The translations under genes and the position numbers were made by a program. From positions 114,556 to 178,555 of the forward strand of contig NZ_SUNB01000009.1 in assembly GCF_007570825.1 (NCBI RefSeq): a stretch of 64,000 bases of DNA, in the 5' to 3' direction. Shown here piece after piece: positions 1-9,348 of this stretch. Source of the DNA: Pleionea sediminis (lineage in GTDB: Bacteria; Pseudomonadota; Gammaproteobacteria; Enterobacterales; Kangiellaceae). Each line of letters opens with the position of its first letter. The first letter of the stretch is position 1. The notes beneath the pieces were generated by a model. That model saw only the letters and a program-made list of their open reading frames with translations. It searched no databases and had not been told where the DNA came from.

Positions 1-4
1 TTAG

Positions 5-133
5 GGGGTTCTAGAAGGGGATTTATTAGGACCCTATGAGGACGTTCAAACGCTATTGAAGGCCGAGCAAGAAGAATTACCGCGCTGCCTATCTATTCAA
101 CCGCATTGCTCAAGTTTTCTTACAGAGCTGTAA
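5..133 (+). other. Short open frame, possible 3' gene remnant
   Basis: An open frame of 42 codons runs from just after a TAG at 2-4 to a TAA at 131-133 and contains no ATG. The peptide (it includes DLLGPYEDVQTLLKAEQEEL) looks protein-like but I do not recognise it. Because the stop at 2-4 blocks reading from upstream in the same frame, it would have to be a frameshifted gene end, or chance. Little can be said. Confidence 0.2.
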
Positions 134-224
134 ATATTAACATCGCATAGTGCAATATTTGTCTATTTGATAGAATCCGCGCAATTTCAAATTAAGTCAT
201 CCGACCTCATTACAAGGAAACGCA

Positions 225-3200
225 ATGCGCAGTTTGTCATCTCGTCTCTTTCTTATTGTTTTTACAGCCATTTTTATCTTAAACGGAGCTGCAAGAACAC
301 CAAATTTCAATGATACGATTATCCCACAGGCTCCCGGGTCTTTAACATTTGCCAATTATTCGGACAAAGACGGGAATTATTCGGTGAGCTGGCCTAAACC
401 AGCCGATTCTCGTTATTTTGAGCTGGAAGTTAAAAATGTTTCAGCTTCGAGTTCCAGTTATACCCGTGCTTACATGGGAGTGGAGCTGAGTTACACGGTT
501 ACTGGACAAGCTCCCGGCACTTACGCTTATCGAGTTAGAGCCTGTAGTTTTGCCGGATGTTCAACGTATCGTAATGGTGACCATAACGTTGTCGTAGAGA
601 GTCCGATACCGCCTTCGACGCCTTCATCCATATCGTACGTCGACCATGCCGACAAAGATGGTAATTTCTCTGTTAAATGGGGCACGTCTGCTCGCGTTGA
701 TTATTTTCAATTATTCCAACAGAAAAACAGCGGTAGCTTCACTAAAATTTACCAAGGCAATGCATATGTTAAGACATTAACGGGCTTAAGTGATGGACTG
801 TATACCTATCGCGTTCGAGCTTGCAATAACTACGGTTGTAGCTCTTATAAAGCAGCATTAACAATGGTCACGGTCGATACAACGGCCACAGGTGATTGGC
901 GTACCATTTCGGCATCTCCCATTTTTCCGTCAGCTAATTTAGTTAACCCAGCAGTTCCAGCGCATCAAACAACGATTGGCGCAGTTCCTGGTGAAGGTGG
1001 CGTGTCGGGTGGAGCAGCTTCGTATAACATACCTATTCAATTGCCTCCGGGCCGAGCTGGCATGGAGCCCAATGTTTCAATTAATTATTCCAGTAACTCG
1101 GGCAATGGACTTGTTGGTCAAGGTTGGAGTTTATCCGTCGGTTCCCGTGTTAGCCGGTGTGCGAGTACTCAAGCGCACGATGGGCGTACTGTTTCTGTAA
1201 CTTATACATCATCCGATAAATATTGTCTCGACGGTCAAAAGCTGATTCAAAACAGCGATGGGTATTACTATCCAGAATTAAACCCTCGCACTCGAGTGAC
1301 TTTACAAGGTACTTACACCAACCCAACGGGTTTTTTAGTTGAGTTGCCTAACGGTAATCAACGAATCTACGGTGGTGCTAATAACTCTTCGCATAAAGCG
1401 GTGGACGTCAATGGAAGTTCACTTAGCAAAACACGGACTTGGGCGATTAATAAAGAAATTGACCGTGCGGGTAACGAGATTGAATATTTCTATAAAAATC
1501 AAGGATACGGTGAATATGTTATTCGAGACATTTATTACACTGGATTTAATGGAGTAAAAGGAGATCGCCGTGTCCGATTCCTTTATGAAGTTAGAAATGA
1601 TGCAAGCTTTTTCTATTTAGCGGGCGGTCGAGTTTCTTCAGGGACACGCTTATTACGTGTTGAAACTTATGTTGGTAGTCAAGCTATTCGTAAATATGAG
1701 CTTGATTATAATTACAGTACAACCAGTGGAAAAAGTTTATTATCAACTGTCGAGCTTTGTGCTCAAGACATACACTCCATTTGGCAGTGTTTACCGAAAA
1801 CTGAATTTCAATGGCAGCAAGGTGAGACACAATACCGTATTGAAAAAATTCAAGATCAAGAACCGCTTATTTGGGATAATTGGCCGCAGCCATCTGCTTT
1901 AAGTCTATCTTCATCGAATGACTACAATGGTGATGGATTTAGAGAAGTTAACATTACTAATGACAAAGCAGATACGCGATACAGAGTGTTATTTGATGCT
2001 GAAGGTAACGTCACGAATGTCTCTGAATCTGAGCTTGAAATGACTTTGGAAGTTACTTATGACGGAGTTTCTGATACGGAATATTATGAGCCACCCAAAG
2101 GCATTGATTTTAACCATGATGGGTTAATAGACGGATACAAGTACATTAATCAAGCGTCTGATTTTTCGAGTGGCGAACTCGCTTTTACATCAGCTGTTTT
2201 CGATAAACAAACGGGCGAGTTTGTTCGAGAAGAAACTCATCCCACGGGACTTGTTTTAGGTCAGCCTTATGCAGAGGGTTTCACGAATCCTGTTCCTCAA
2301 TTACCGATTGTGATGGACTTAAATGGTGATGGTAAACTTGATTTACTTCACAATGGAGTGGACCCAAACAATGCTAATCGTCGAGTGTTATGGCGTTACC
2401 TAAACATTGGATCAAAAGTCACTGAACCTCGATTTGACAGCGGTAAAATAATCGCTCGATACCCTTACATCGTTCAAAATGGACCTCGAGCTTTAAGCCA
2501 TTGGCAAAAAAGTCGCTTTGACTTTGATGGTAATGGTATTCCCGATATTTTCATCAAAGGTATTAATGGCTCACTTAATAAGAGTCGCATTCTATTTGGA
2601 TATGTAGGCGCTACTGGCTCGTTGTCTTATGTCGATACGGTAATCGATCAAGACCTAGGTTTCTTAGACCGTGAGCAACCGACTAAAGTCTACAACCAAT
2701 TTCTTGATTTGAACGGCGATGGATTATTGGATTATCTGTTTGTTGATAACACAGATTCAACGAAGTCTTGGCGTTATAAATTAAATCTGGGCGGTACTTG
2801 GGGACCGACCATTGATACTAATGTAACGAGAGGGTTAGAAGTCCCTCTAGTGACTAATGCAGATAAGTTTACTCCTAAATATGCAGCTGCTTTTAAAATT
2901 GGTGATTGGGATAATGACGGTTATCTCGATATTTTGGTACCGAGCGATCGTGTAGAAATTTACTGCTTAAGAAAAGATGTTGCTGATGGCGGATTTTCCG
3001 ATATCAAAGCGACAAAAGAATACATTTGTGCCGACCAGTCATCGGGCACGTATGGTAAATCGTTGTACCCCTCTCATGCTGATAAAGATCGTTCTTTGTA
3101 CGAGTACGACCAAATCACTTTTAAGCCGAATCGTAACGGTACAATTCGGGTCGAAACGAAAGATCTAGACTTAGTCTTATCTGCAGCTTCTAAATATTCC

Positions 3201-6200
3201 GATATGACCGATTTGAATGGCGATGGTATTACCGATATTGTTGTTCGTTTTGCAAAAGGTCATGCGTTATCCAAGATGATTGGTGATAACACGGTCTATA
3301 CCGAAGGGCTAGGAATTTATGTCGTTTGGGGTAAAGGTGTTAATTCAGACTCAACGTCTAAGCGCGGTTTAAAACCCGACTTGATGACGAAGGTTATCAA
3401 TGGTTTTGGTTTTGAAGATCAATGGACTTACTTGCCATTAACGCATCCGGGTTTGGGCGGTGATAAACATCCCTTTTATGAAGCCGACTACGATTATTTA
3501 AGTGGTGAAGATTATAAAAATTACAGTCAGTTTATTGAAGGCAGCCATATGGTCGCTTCGTATAAAAAATCTAACGGTGTTGGTGGATTAAATGAAAAGC
3601 GCTATTTTTATAAAGGCGCAGTGATAAACCATTTAGGTCGAGGTTTCCAAGGGTTTAAAACCATTGTTGTGGAAGATAAAGCTTCAGGAATACGCTCCAT
3701 TTCCGACTTCCATCAATTTTTCCCATTGGCTGGGAAACAGGAAGAAACGCGCTCTTGTTTAATCATTGATGATGCCTTGTGTTCAACGCCATTTTCTAAA
3801 ACAACCTCTGATTACGATACGGTATCGCCAAAAACAGGTACGTTTATTAGTTATTCAAAAGAAGTGAATGCGTACAGTTACGAACTCGATTCACGAAATA
3901 TTGAATACACGCATACAAAGAAAGCGGTTGAAACGATTGATGATTGGGGTAATGTAAAGAAGCAATCACAATCGACGAATGATAAATTTGGTACGTATTT
4001 GGTGCGCACTTGGCAAAACTATAATGTTAATGAGGCGTCATGGTGGATTAATAAGAGATTATCCAAAGTTGTTAAGCATTATCGAACGACGGTTACCGAG
4101 GGCATCGATGCGGGAACGCTTAACAAAGATTATTCCGTCAATACGTATTTTGAAAACTGGGATACGACGCTTCGTAAACCGCAACAAATACGGACTACGC
4201 ATTCCGATGTAACCAGTGCTAACCATACTCAACGCTTTGTCTTTAATGATCATGGTTTACCAATTCAAACGAGTACGGTTGCAAAAGTATTAAAGAACGA
4301 TAATGTTTGGGAAGCAAATGTACGACGCGTGCATACTGGATATTCCGACGATGGTTACTTTGTAAAAACAACCACAAATTCATTAGGACATTCTACAACG
4401 AAACTTACTCGTGCTAGCGATGGCCAAGTTTATCAAGCAACCGATTCCAATGGCATAACGGTTTTGAATAAATTTGATGCGTTTGGGCGAGAGAAGAAAG
4501 CAGAAACGACCGGAGCTCCTAGTTCGTTTTCTCGGATATTACCGTGTTCCGATGTTTGCGACAACGTTGCATTCGTTCAAGCGAGTTTTCAGGCAGGAAG
4601 TCCGACAGCTTATGCGTACGTTGATAAATTAGGGCGAACAATTCGCACGAAAACCGAATCGTTGGACGGCCAATGGCTTTTTACCATGACTCAATACAAT
4701 CGGTTGGGTCAAAAGTCGTTTGAGTCACAACCCTGGTTAGGAACGGAAAGTTCACGCGACGCGATGAATGGAATGTCGTACCAGTACGATAAACTGGGCC
4801 GAGTCATCTACAAAGAAGCCGACAGCGCCGATGGTTACGATACCAAAACTGTCTATTCGCACAGCGGGTTAACGACCGATATTTCAGTCAATAATGGTGA
4901 GTTGACATTATCGCGCAGTTACAACTCGAAAAAACAATTAATGGAAACGGTCGATGCAGAAAATGGTCGCACGCGTTATGCGTACGATGCGATGGGCAAT
5001 CCTTTGGTTATCGAAGATGCTAACGGCAGTCGCATTACGGCATCGTACAACGCTGCCGGTCACAAATTGTGGGTTGATGACCCTAATATGGGGCGTAAAA
5101 CATTTGAGACCAATGGTTTTGGTGAAGTTGAAAAAGAAACCGATGCGAATGGCGATGTGTTGACCTATGAGTACGATGTATTAGGCCGAGTGATTACACG
5201 ATTTGTTAATGGCTCGGCAGATGCGACCTTTGTGTTTGATACCGCCAGCAATGGTAAAGGGAAGTTAGCCTATCAAGAGACGGGCAACGGTGATTATCGA
5301 GCAGCCTTTACTTACGATACGTTGTCGCGACCCGTTTTACTGACAGAAACCGTTGATGGGCAAGGTTCTTTCACTACAGAAACCATTTACGACGACAATT
5401 ATGGTCGAGTATTGGGCGTGGTTTATCCGAACGATTTTGCGCTACGCTATGAATACAATGACCGAGGCTATCAGACTAAAACCGTGAATGCGGTCAGTGG
5501 TTACGTCTATGAAGAGGTGACCGAGCTTGACCAATTTGGTAATTTAGTCGCTGCTCAATGGTCGAGCGGAAAGATTGATATTTCTGCGGCTTACGACAGT
5601 GCCGATGGTCAAATGAAATATTTGGGCGCCGAAGTGAATAATGCAAAACCTTATGAAGTTGAGTACGATTACGGTTCGTTCGGTAATTTGATGTACCACA
5701 CGGTGCATTATGAGCGAAGCGGAATCGCGCTGTCTCGTCAAGAGAGTTTTCAATACGATAAATTGCACCGTCTTGAGCGTGTGAGCAATCCAAGCTTAAC
5801 GGTGAACTATAATTTTGATGCGGTCGGCAACTTAACATTAAAAACGGATATGGCAGGCAATAATACATTACAGTACGGTACCGAAAGCCGAGGCACTCGC
5901 AATGCCGGCCCGAATGCCTTATTGCGTGCTTACAACAAGACGAAATCGACTTGGGAAAATTACAGTTACGACAATAATGGTAATCGAATCTCCGGTGGTG
6001 GAAAGTCGATTGTGTATAACGCTCACAATAAGCCCACCAATATCACGCAAAGCGGCGTGAGCATCGCGTTCGATTATGGACCAGATTTACTTCGATTCCG
6101 TCAACGGAAAGAAGTAGGAACTCAATCGACCGAAACCTTGTATCTCTCTGGTGGAGCTTATGAGCGTGTTGAAACGGAGAACAATAACACCCGTGAATCA

Positions 6201-7469
6201 ACCAATGTGCGAATATCCATTGGCGATGTTGCGGTTCTTAAGTTCTCCGACCATCGCACGCGCGGCAAGTATGCAACCATTGGCTATACGGTGCGAGACC
6301 GTTTAGGTTCTGTGCGTGCGGTACTTAATCATAACGGAACTGTGACTGAGTTTCGAAGTTACGATGCCTTTGGTAAACCACGAAATGGTGATTTTACGTT
6401 GGCTGCCAAGCCTTGGATAAGTGCGCTTTCAATTATGAATAGCGATGGTCCAATTACACCGCGTGGCTTTACCGATCATGAAAACTTAGATGAAGTTGAA
6501 CTGATTCATATGAATGGCCGTATGTACGACTTTAATACCGGTCGGTTCTTAAGTGTTGACCCCTTTGTTCAAGCGCCGGATAACAGCCAAAGTATGAATC
6601 CTTATTCGTATATTATGAATAATCCATTGGCCGGTACCGATCCTTCTGGTTATAGGTCTTTATGCGATGTTAAATCACAATTGAGCTGTCCTTCAGGTGA
6701 AAAAAATTCAAACAAGAGTAATCAAGTAGAGACAGAAGGTGAGAATGGAGCAGTAGAGTGGGTTGGGCCTGATGCGAATACAGGGCAAAGTGAAACGAAA
6801 GAAGTGATTCAAACGACGGCGGGTCATGACCTGCAAGAGTCTGATGATCTGAGGAGCAAGTTTACAATATCTAAACTGGAACTTACTCTAGCTGAACTAC
6901 AAGAGTTGCATGACTATATGTATGAAAACTCTGTGAATGGCATGTATGCAGATAGTTGGGGCTTTACCTACTTTGATGAAAATGGGAATATATATAAATC
7001 CCAATCACGTGCTGAGATAAGTGGAGCGATTGAACCAGTAACGCCAGTTCTTGATTTAGTGGGTGGAGGCACACTAAAGGTTAGTATTACAGCTGCGAAA
7101 AGTGCAATTATAAGAAAACCTACTAGTTCAGTTACAAAGAAGGGAAGTACCGCCTTAAGACCTGTAGGCCAAATATTAGAAAGTGTAGACGACGTAATGG
7201 CCAACCCTCGATTGCTAAAAGGAATTAATCCAGCGCAGTTGATGTCCAGAATAAAAATATCTGACAAATGGGTTGTTGGAAAAATGAAAAAGACCAGGAG
7301 TGAGGATAAAGGTTTCACATTGAGAGAAATGAATAAACGCGGAACAGATTATACAGATCGCTATATTCAGTACCATCCAGGAAGTAGAAGGCATTTTGGC
7401 GGCAAACCATATTGGAAAGTTTCATCAGGAAATGGTGGAACTGATAGATTTCCTGTGAAAGGGGACTAA
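225..7469 (+). CDS. Exported FN3/SpvB/VCBS/RHS-repeat polymorphic toxin-like protein
   Basis: A 2414-residue protein with SD aagga 6 bases before the ATG. Visible in order: an N-terminal hydrophobic signal segment (about 5-23); two fibronectin type III-like units (about 35-220); an SpvB-like region (about 255-400, with GLVGQGWSL); at least seven Asp-rich VCBS/FG-GAP calcium-type repeats (for example DLNGDGKLD, DFDGNGIPD, DLNGDGITD, about 565-1030); and many YD/RHS repeats (about 1500-2080, for example YEYDVLGRVI). The RHS core ends with GRMYDFNTGRFLSVDPF (about 2097-2112) and DPSGY. In RHS proteins the repeats form a shell around the C-terminal effector. The last ~270 residues differ from the core, use more AGA/AGG/ATA codons and end in a compact HPGSRRHFGGKPYWKVSSG segment that looks like a toxin domain. 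The toxin activity is inferred; I cannot name the family. The next gene is its probable immunity partner. Confidence 0.93.
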   Translation: MRSLSSRLFLIVFTAIFILNGAARTPNFNDTIIPQAPGSLTFANYSDKDGNYSVSWPKPADSRYFELEVKNVSASSSSYTRAYMGVELSYTVTGQAPGTYAYRVRACSFAGCSTYRNGDHNVVVESPIPPSTPSSISYVDHADKDGNFSVKWGTSARVDYFQLFQQKNSGSFTKIYQGNAYVKTLTGLSDGLYTYRVRACNNYGCSSYKAALTMVTVDTTATGDWRTISASPIFPSANLVNPAVPAHQTTIGAVPGEGGVSGGAASYNIPIQLPPGRAGMEPNVSINYSSNSGNGLVGQGWSLSVGSRVSRCASTQAHDGRTVSVTYTSSDKYCLDGQKLIQNSDGYYYPELNPRTRVTLQGTYTNPTGFLVELPNGNQRIYGGANNSSHKAVDVNGSSLSKTRTWAINKEIDRAGNEIEYFYKNQGYGEYVIRDIYYTGFNGVKGDRRVRFLYEVRNDASFFYLAGGRVSSGTRLLRVETYVGSQAIRKYELDYNYSTTSGKSLLSTVELCAQDIHSIWQCLPKTEFQWQQGETQYRIEKIQDQEPLIWDNWPQPSALSLSSSNDYNGDGFREVNITNDKADTRYRVLFDAEGNVTNVSESELEMTLEVTYDGVSDTEYYEPPKGIDFNHDGLIDGYKYINQASDFSSGELAFTSAVFDKQTGEFVREETHPTGLVLGQPYAEGFTNPVPQLPIVMDLNGDGKLDLLHNGVDPNNANRRVLWRYLNIGSKVTEPRFDSGKIIARYPYIVQNGPRALSHWQKSRFDFDGNGIPDIFIKGINGSLNKSRILFGYVGATGSLSYVDTVIDQDLGFLDREQPTKVYNQFLDLNGDGLLDYLFVDNTDSTKSWRYKLNLGGTWGPTIDTNVTRGLEVPLVTNADKFTPKYAAAFKIGDWDNDGYLDILVPSDRVEIYCLRKDVADGGFSDIKATKEYICADQSSGTYGKSLYPSHADKDRSLYEYDQITFKPNRNGTIRVETKDLDLVLSAASKYSDMTDLNGDGITDIVVRFAKGHALSKMIGDNTVYTEGLGIYVVWGKGVNSDSTSKRGLKPDLMTKVINGFGFEDQWTYLPLTHPGLGGDKHPFYEADYDYLSGEDYKNYSQFIEGSHMVASYKKSNGVGGLNEKRYFYKGAVINHLGRGFQGFKTIVVEDKASGIRSISDFHQFFPLAGKQEETRSCLIIDDALCSTPFSKTTSDYDTVSPKTGTFISYSKEVNAYSYELDSRNIEYTHTKKAVETIDDWGNVKKQSQSTNDKFGTYLVRTWQNYNVNEASWWINKRLSKVVKHYRTTVTEGIDAGTLNKDYSVNTYFENWDTTLRKPQQIRTTHSDVTSANHTQRFVFNDHGLPIQTSTVAKVLKNDNVWEANVRRVHTGYSDDGYFVKTTTNSLGHSTTKLTRASDGQVYQATDSNGITVLNKFDAFGREKKAETTGAPSSFSRILPCSDVCDNVAFVQASFQAGSPTAYAYVDKLGRTIRTKTESLDGQWLFTMTQYNRLGQKSFESQPWLGTESSRDAMNGMSYQYDKLGRVIYKEADSADGYDTKTVYSHSGLTTDISVNNGELTLSRSYNSKKQLMETVDAENGRTRYAYDAMGNPLVIEDANGSRITASYNAAGHKLWVDDPNMGRKTFETNGFGEVEKETDANGDVLTYEYDVLGRVITRFVNGSADATFVFDTASNGKGKLAYQETGNGDYRAAFTYDTLSRPVLLTETVDGQGSFTTETIYDDNYGRVLGVVYPNDFALRYEYNDRGYQTKTVNAVSGYVYEEVTELDQFGNLVAAQWSSGKIDISAAYDSADGQMKYLGAEVNNAKPYEVEYDYGSFGNLMYHTVHYERSGIALSRQESFQYDKLHRLERVSNPSLTVNYNFDAVGNLTLKTDMAGNNTLQYGTESRGTRNAGPNALLRAYNKTKSTWENYSYDNNGNRISGGGKSIVYNAHNKPTNITQSGVSIAFDYGPDLLRFRQRKEVGTQSTETLYLSGGAYERVETENNNTRESTNVRISIGDVAVLKFSDHRTRGKYATIGYTVRDRLGSVRAVLNHNGTVTEFRSYDAFGKPRNGDFTLAAKPWISALSIMNSDGPITPRGFTDHENLDEVELIHMNGRMYDFNTGRFLSVDPFVQAPDNSQSMNPYSYIMNNPLAGTDPSGYRSLCDVKSQLSCPSGEKNSNKSNQVETEGENGAVEWVGPDANTGQSETKEVIQTTAGHDLQESDDLRSKFTISKLELTLAELQELHDYMYENSVNGMYADSWGFTYFDENGNIYKSQSRAEISGAIEPVTPVLDLVGGGTLKVSITAAKSAIIRKPTSSVTKKGSTALRPVGQILESVDDVMANPRLLKGINPAQLMSRIKISDKWVVGKMKKTRSEDKGFTLREMNKRGTDYTDRYIQYHPGSRRHFGGKPYWKVSSGNGGTDRFPVKGD

Positions 7470-7472
7470 ATA

Positions 7473-7925
7473 ATGAATATCGAGAATGAGATTATTCCAG
7501 GAAAAAGTTTAGGTGGAATAGAGCTGGGAAGGAATGTTGCTGATTATTCCCAGTTACTGGAGTCGAAAGAGCTTTCAGAGAAGTTGCGATATAAGCAAAC
7601 TAGTATCTATTCGACTAGATATTGGGTGGAAGGAATACCAATTGAAATAAATGTAGACACTAGAACAGGTGTTATTTATAAGATATCTGCAATTAATGGT
7701 TATAAAGGGGCACTCAACTCTTCAATAAAAATTGGTACACCTGTAACGGAATTAATGAAAGCGAAACCAGATTTTTATTATGATGAATGCGACGAAGCGT
7801 TCTATTCAAAAGAGGTTGATGGCATAGCTATCGAAGTTGACGAAGATGACCCTTTACCTGAAGAGTTGATCGAACTAAAAGTAGAGGTAATTACTGTATT
7901 TTTACCTGAGACGTTTAAGCCATAA
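7473..7925 (+). CDS. Probable immunity protein for the RHS toxin tip
   Basis: A 150-residue, acidic, soluble protein that begins 3 bases after the RHS stop codon and ends just before a terminator, so it is almost surely co-transcribed with it. It has no signal peptide or membrane segment. Two Gly-containing stretches, IPGKSLGGIELG near the N-terminus and IKIGTPVTELMKAKPDF in the middle, resemble each other and suggest an internal duplication. I do not recognise a named family. Position directly after a polymorphic toxin tip and shared AT-rich composition are the basis for calling it an immunity protein; this is inference from the usual toxin-immunity gene order. Confidence 0.75.
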   Translation: MNIENEIIPGKSLGGIELGRNVADYSQLLESKELSEKLRYKQTSIYSTRYWVEGIPIEINVDTRTGVIYKISAINGYKGALNSSIKIGTPVTELMKAKPDFYYDECDEAFYSKEVDGIAIEVDEDDPLPEELIELKVEVITVFLPETFKP

Positions 7926-7936
7926 ATTTGTATTCT

Positions 7937-7960
7937 AAAGCCCTTCGGGGCTTTTTCTTT
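7937..7960 (+). terminator. Rho-independent terminator of the RHS/immunity unit
   Basis: Perfect 7-bp stem AAAGCCC/GGGCTTT with a TTCG loop, followed by a T-rich run. It sits 12 bases after the immunity gene stop. Confidence 0.9.
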
Positions 7961-8161
7961 GCCAACTAATTGTAATTTAAATAGTTATTTTTAGGTTTTA
8001 CTTGTTGTAAAACACACCAGTATATTTTTAATGCGCTCGACATTTTGCTCTTTGGTCGATGCTTTAAGATTGGAGTAAATACGACTTATCGTTCACTTTA
8101 GTTGGTTTTCTTCGTGTATGCTTCAGGAGTTTGAAGGAGAGAATCAATCTTTTGTAGTTTC

Positions 8162-8235
8162 TTCCGAATATTAGTATTTAAAAGCATCTAATTTCTTGAA
8201 AAACATGAGGGTGTTTTTAAAAGGTATATTCGGAA
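8162..8235. repeat. Inverted repeat, 10-bp arms
   Basis: Arms TTCCGAATAT and ATATTCGGAA are exact reverse complements 54 bases apart. The inner sequence has a further AAAACA/TGTTTT pairing (around 8199-8217). It may be a folded RNA or the ends of a tiny element; no transposase is present. Confidence 0.5.
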
Positions 8236-8279
8236 ATAGGTGTTAACTTATTGATTTGATTGAAGTTAGGTTAGGATTC

Positions 8280-8307
8280 AAAACTGATCTGTTAAGGTCG
8301 GTTTTTT
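8280..8307 (+). terminator. Rho-independent terminator without an obvious gene
   Basis: Nine-bp stem AAACTGATC/GGTCGGTTT (two G-U pairs) with loop TGTTAA, followed by a run of six T. No coding gene ends upstream after the terminator at 7937-7960. Confidence 0.65.
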
Positions 8308-8371
8308 GTTTGGCCTTTTTATTTAAGATTGTTTTAAAGATTCATGTCTAACATTGTTTTAGAGAAAGTAG

Positions 8372-8638
8372 ATGGAAATTAAATCGAAATATTGCTGTCC
8401 TAAATGTGACAAAACCATCTTTAATCGACGTATTGCTGTTTGCGAGTTCTGAGGCACCGATTTACCAGCTTCATTACTAAAAGATGATTTGGTCATTAAA
8501 AATAAAGAGTAGCTCGATAGTTTGAGAGGTTAGCTCAAGGAAATCAATAAGCCGAAAAACTATCGAGGTCCGGATGGTGATGATTTTGAACGGGAAGATC
8601 TCTTAGATATAACTTTTGATATATTGGGTGATTTTTGA
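8372..8638 (+). pseudogene. Zinc-ribbon protein gene interrupted by three in-frame stops
   Basis: One frame from ATG 8372 to TGA 8636-8638 reads as an 88-residue protein apart from three internal stops: TGA 8450-8452, TAG 8510-8512 and TAG 8531-8533. The N-terminus has a CPKC pair and a second VCEF-stop-GTDLP, where the first stop replaces the fourth expected zinc-binding Cys (TGT to TGA). Both TAG codons stand where CAG (Gln) would fit an amphipathic helix. The C-terminal part stays open and acidic (PKNYRGPDGDDFEREDLLDI). No frameshift is seen, so decay is by point mutation only. The family is inferred from the Cys spacing. Confidence 0.65.
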
Positions 8639-8728
8639 TGATGTATAAAGATATTTATTCTTTCCTGTAATCTCGATAGAAATGTGTAGCATACGTATTT
8701 TAGTAAAATATTTTAAAGGCTTTAAAAA

Positions 8729-9211
8729 ATGACAAAAGAAATATATAAATCACCTCAATCAAATATAGTTGAAGAAAACAAGGTAGTTGGTGAGTTCCCG
8801 TCTCCGCTTATTATTGGCTTATGGTTAACGTTAGCGTCGTTGCTAATGGGAGTGGTTTTAGTATTGATTGAGTTTTTTGTAGGAAAGGAATTACCCGGAG
8901 CCAATGCGGTGACTACGGTTTTACCCGCGATGTTAGTGGGATATTTTTATGGACAAAAGTTTGGTGTTTTATTTCCATCCAGATTGCGCCATTTGTCGAT
9001 AGCTGTCTGGTTTATACTTAATGCTATTGTTGTCGGAGCTTATTTTGCCGTTTTTTTTGAAGGGTTTTCTCAATCAGGCATTTTCAAGATGCTCAAAACG
9101 CCTATGTTTATCGGTATTATGGTTGTTGTGTTTATTCTCATTTACTTTGTTAGTTATTTTGTTTTTAAGCAAGGTGAAAAAAGTGGTGTTAAGCAGCGAC
9201 AAAAGAAATAG
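8729..9211 (+). CDS. Four-TM membrane protein, ABZJ_00895-like
   Basis: A 160-residue integral membrane protein. A short polar N-terminus with a YKSPQSN motif precedes four hydrophobic segments (about 27-48, 60-76, 88-110, 125-147) and a basic tail (GEKSGVKQRQKK). The LP-x6-G-YFYGQKFG region followed by Arg-rich R-x-R is reminiscent of the uncharacterised ABZJ_00895 family. Role unknown. It stands alone between the pseudogene and the desaturase. Confidence 0.75.
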   Translation: MTKEIYKSPQSNIVEENKVVGEFPSPLIIGLWLTLASLLMGVVLVLIEFFVGKELPGANAVTTVLPAMLVGYFYGQKFGVLFPSRLRHLSIAVWFILNAIVVGAYFAVFFEGFSQSGIFKMLKTPMFIGIMVVVFILIYFVSYFVFKQGEKSGVKQRQKK

Positions 9212-9348
9212 CAATGCATTACTTGACCCCTAAGCCAATCATGCGCTTTTAGTTTTTAAGAGCTTTCACTCTAATCACTGGTTAATATGAACTACAATAG
9301 GATTTGAAAGAGTAAAATATTTAATCAATTCAGCAGGATGACAATGCT

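Larger units (their letters stand above)
7963..8371. other. Gene-poor stretch with inverted repeat and orphan terminator
   Basis: No convincing ORF on either strand. It contains a perfect 10-bp inverted repeat TTCCGAATAT (8162-8171) / ATATTCGGAA (8226-8235) and an orphan terminator at 8280-8307. The stretch could hold a small RNA or the decayed 3' end of an exchanged cassette downstream of the RHS locus. Confidence 0.5.

Noticed and set aside
5494..5868. Minus-strand open frame of 124 codons inside the RHS gene
   Set aside because: Antisense to the RHS repeats, with no SD or family; the plus-strand protein is unmistakable.
8450..8452. TGA as selenocysteine codon in the zinc-ribbon gene
   Set aside because: Two further in-frame TAG stops make simple decay more likely, and no SECIS-like hairpin was seen just after the TGA.
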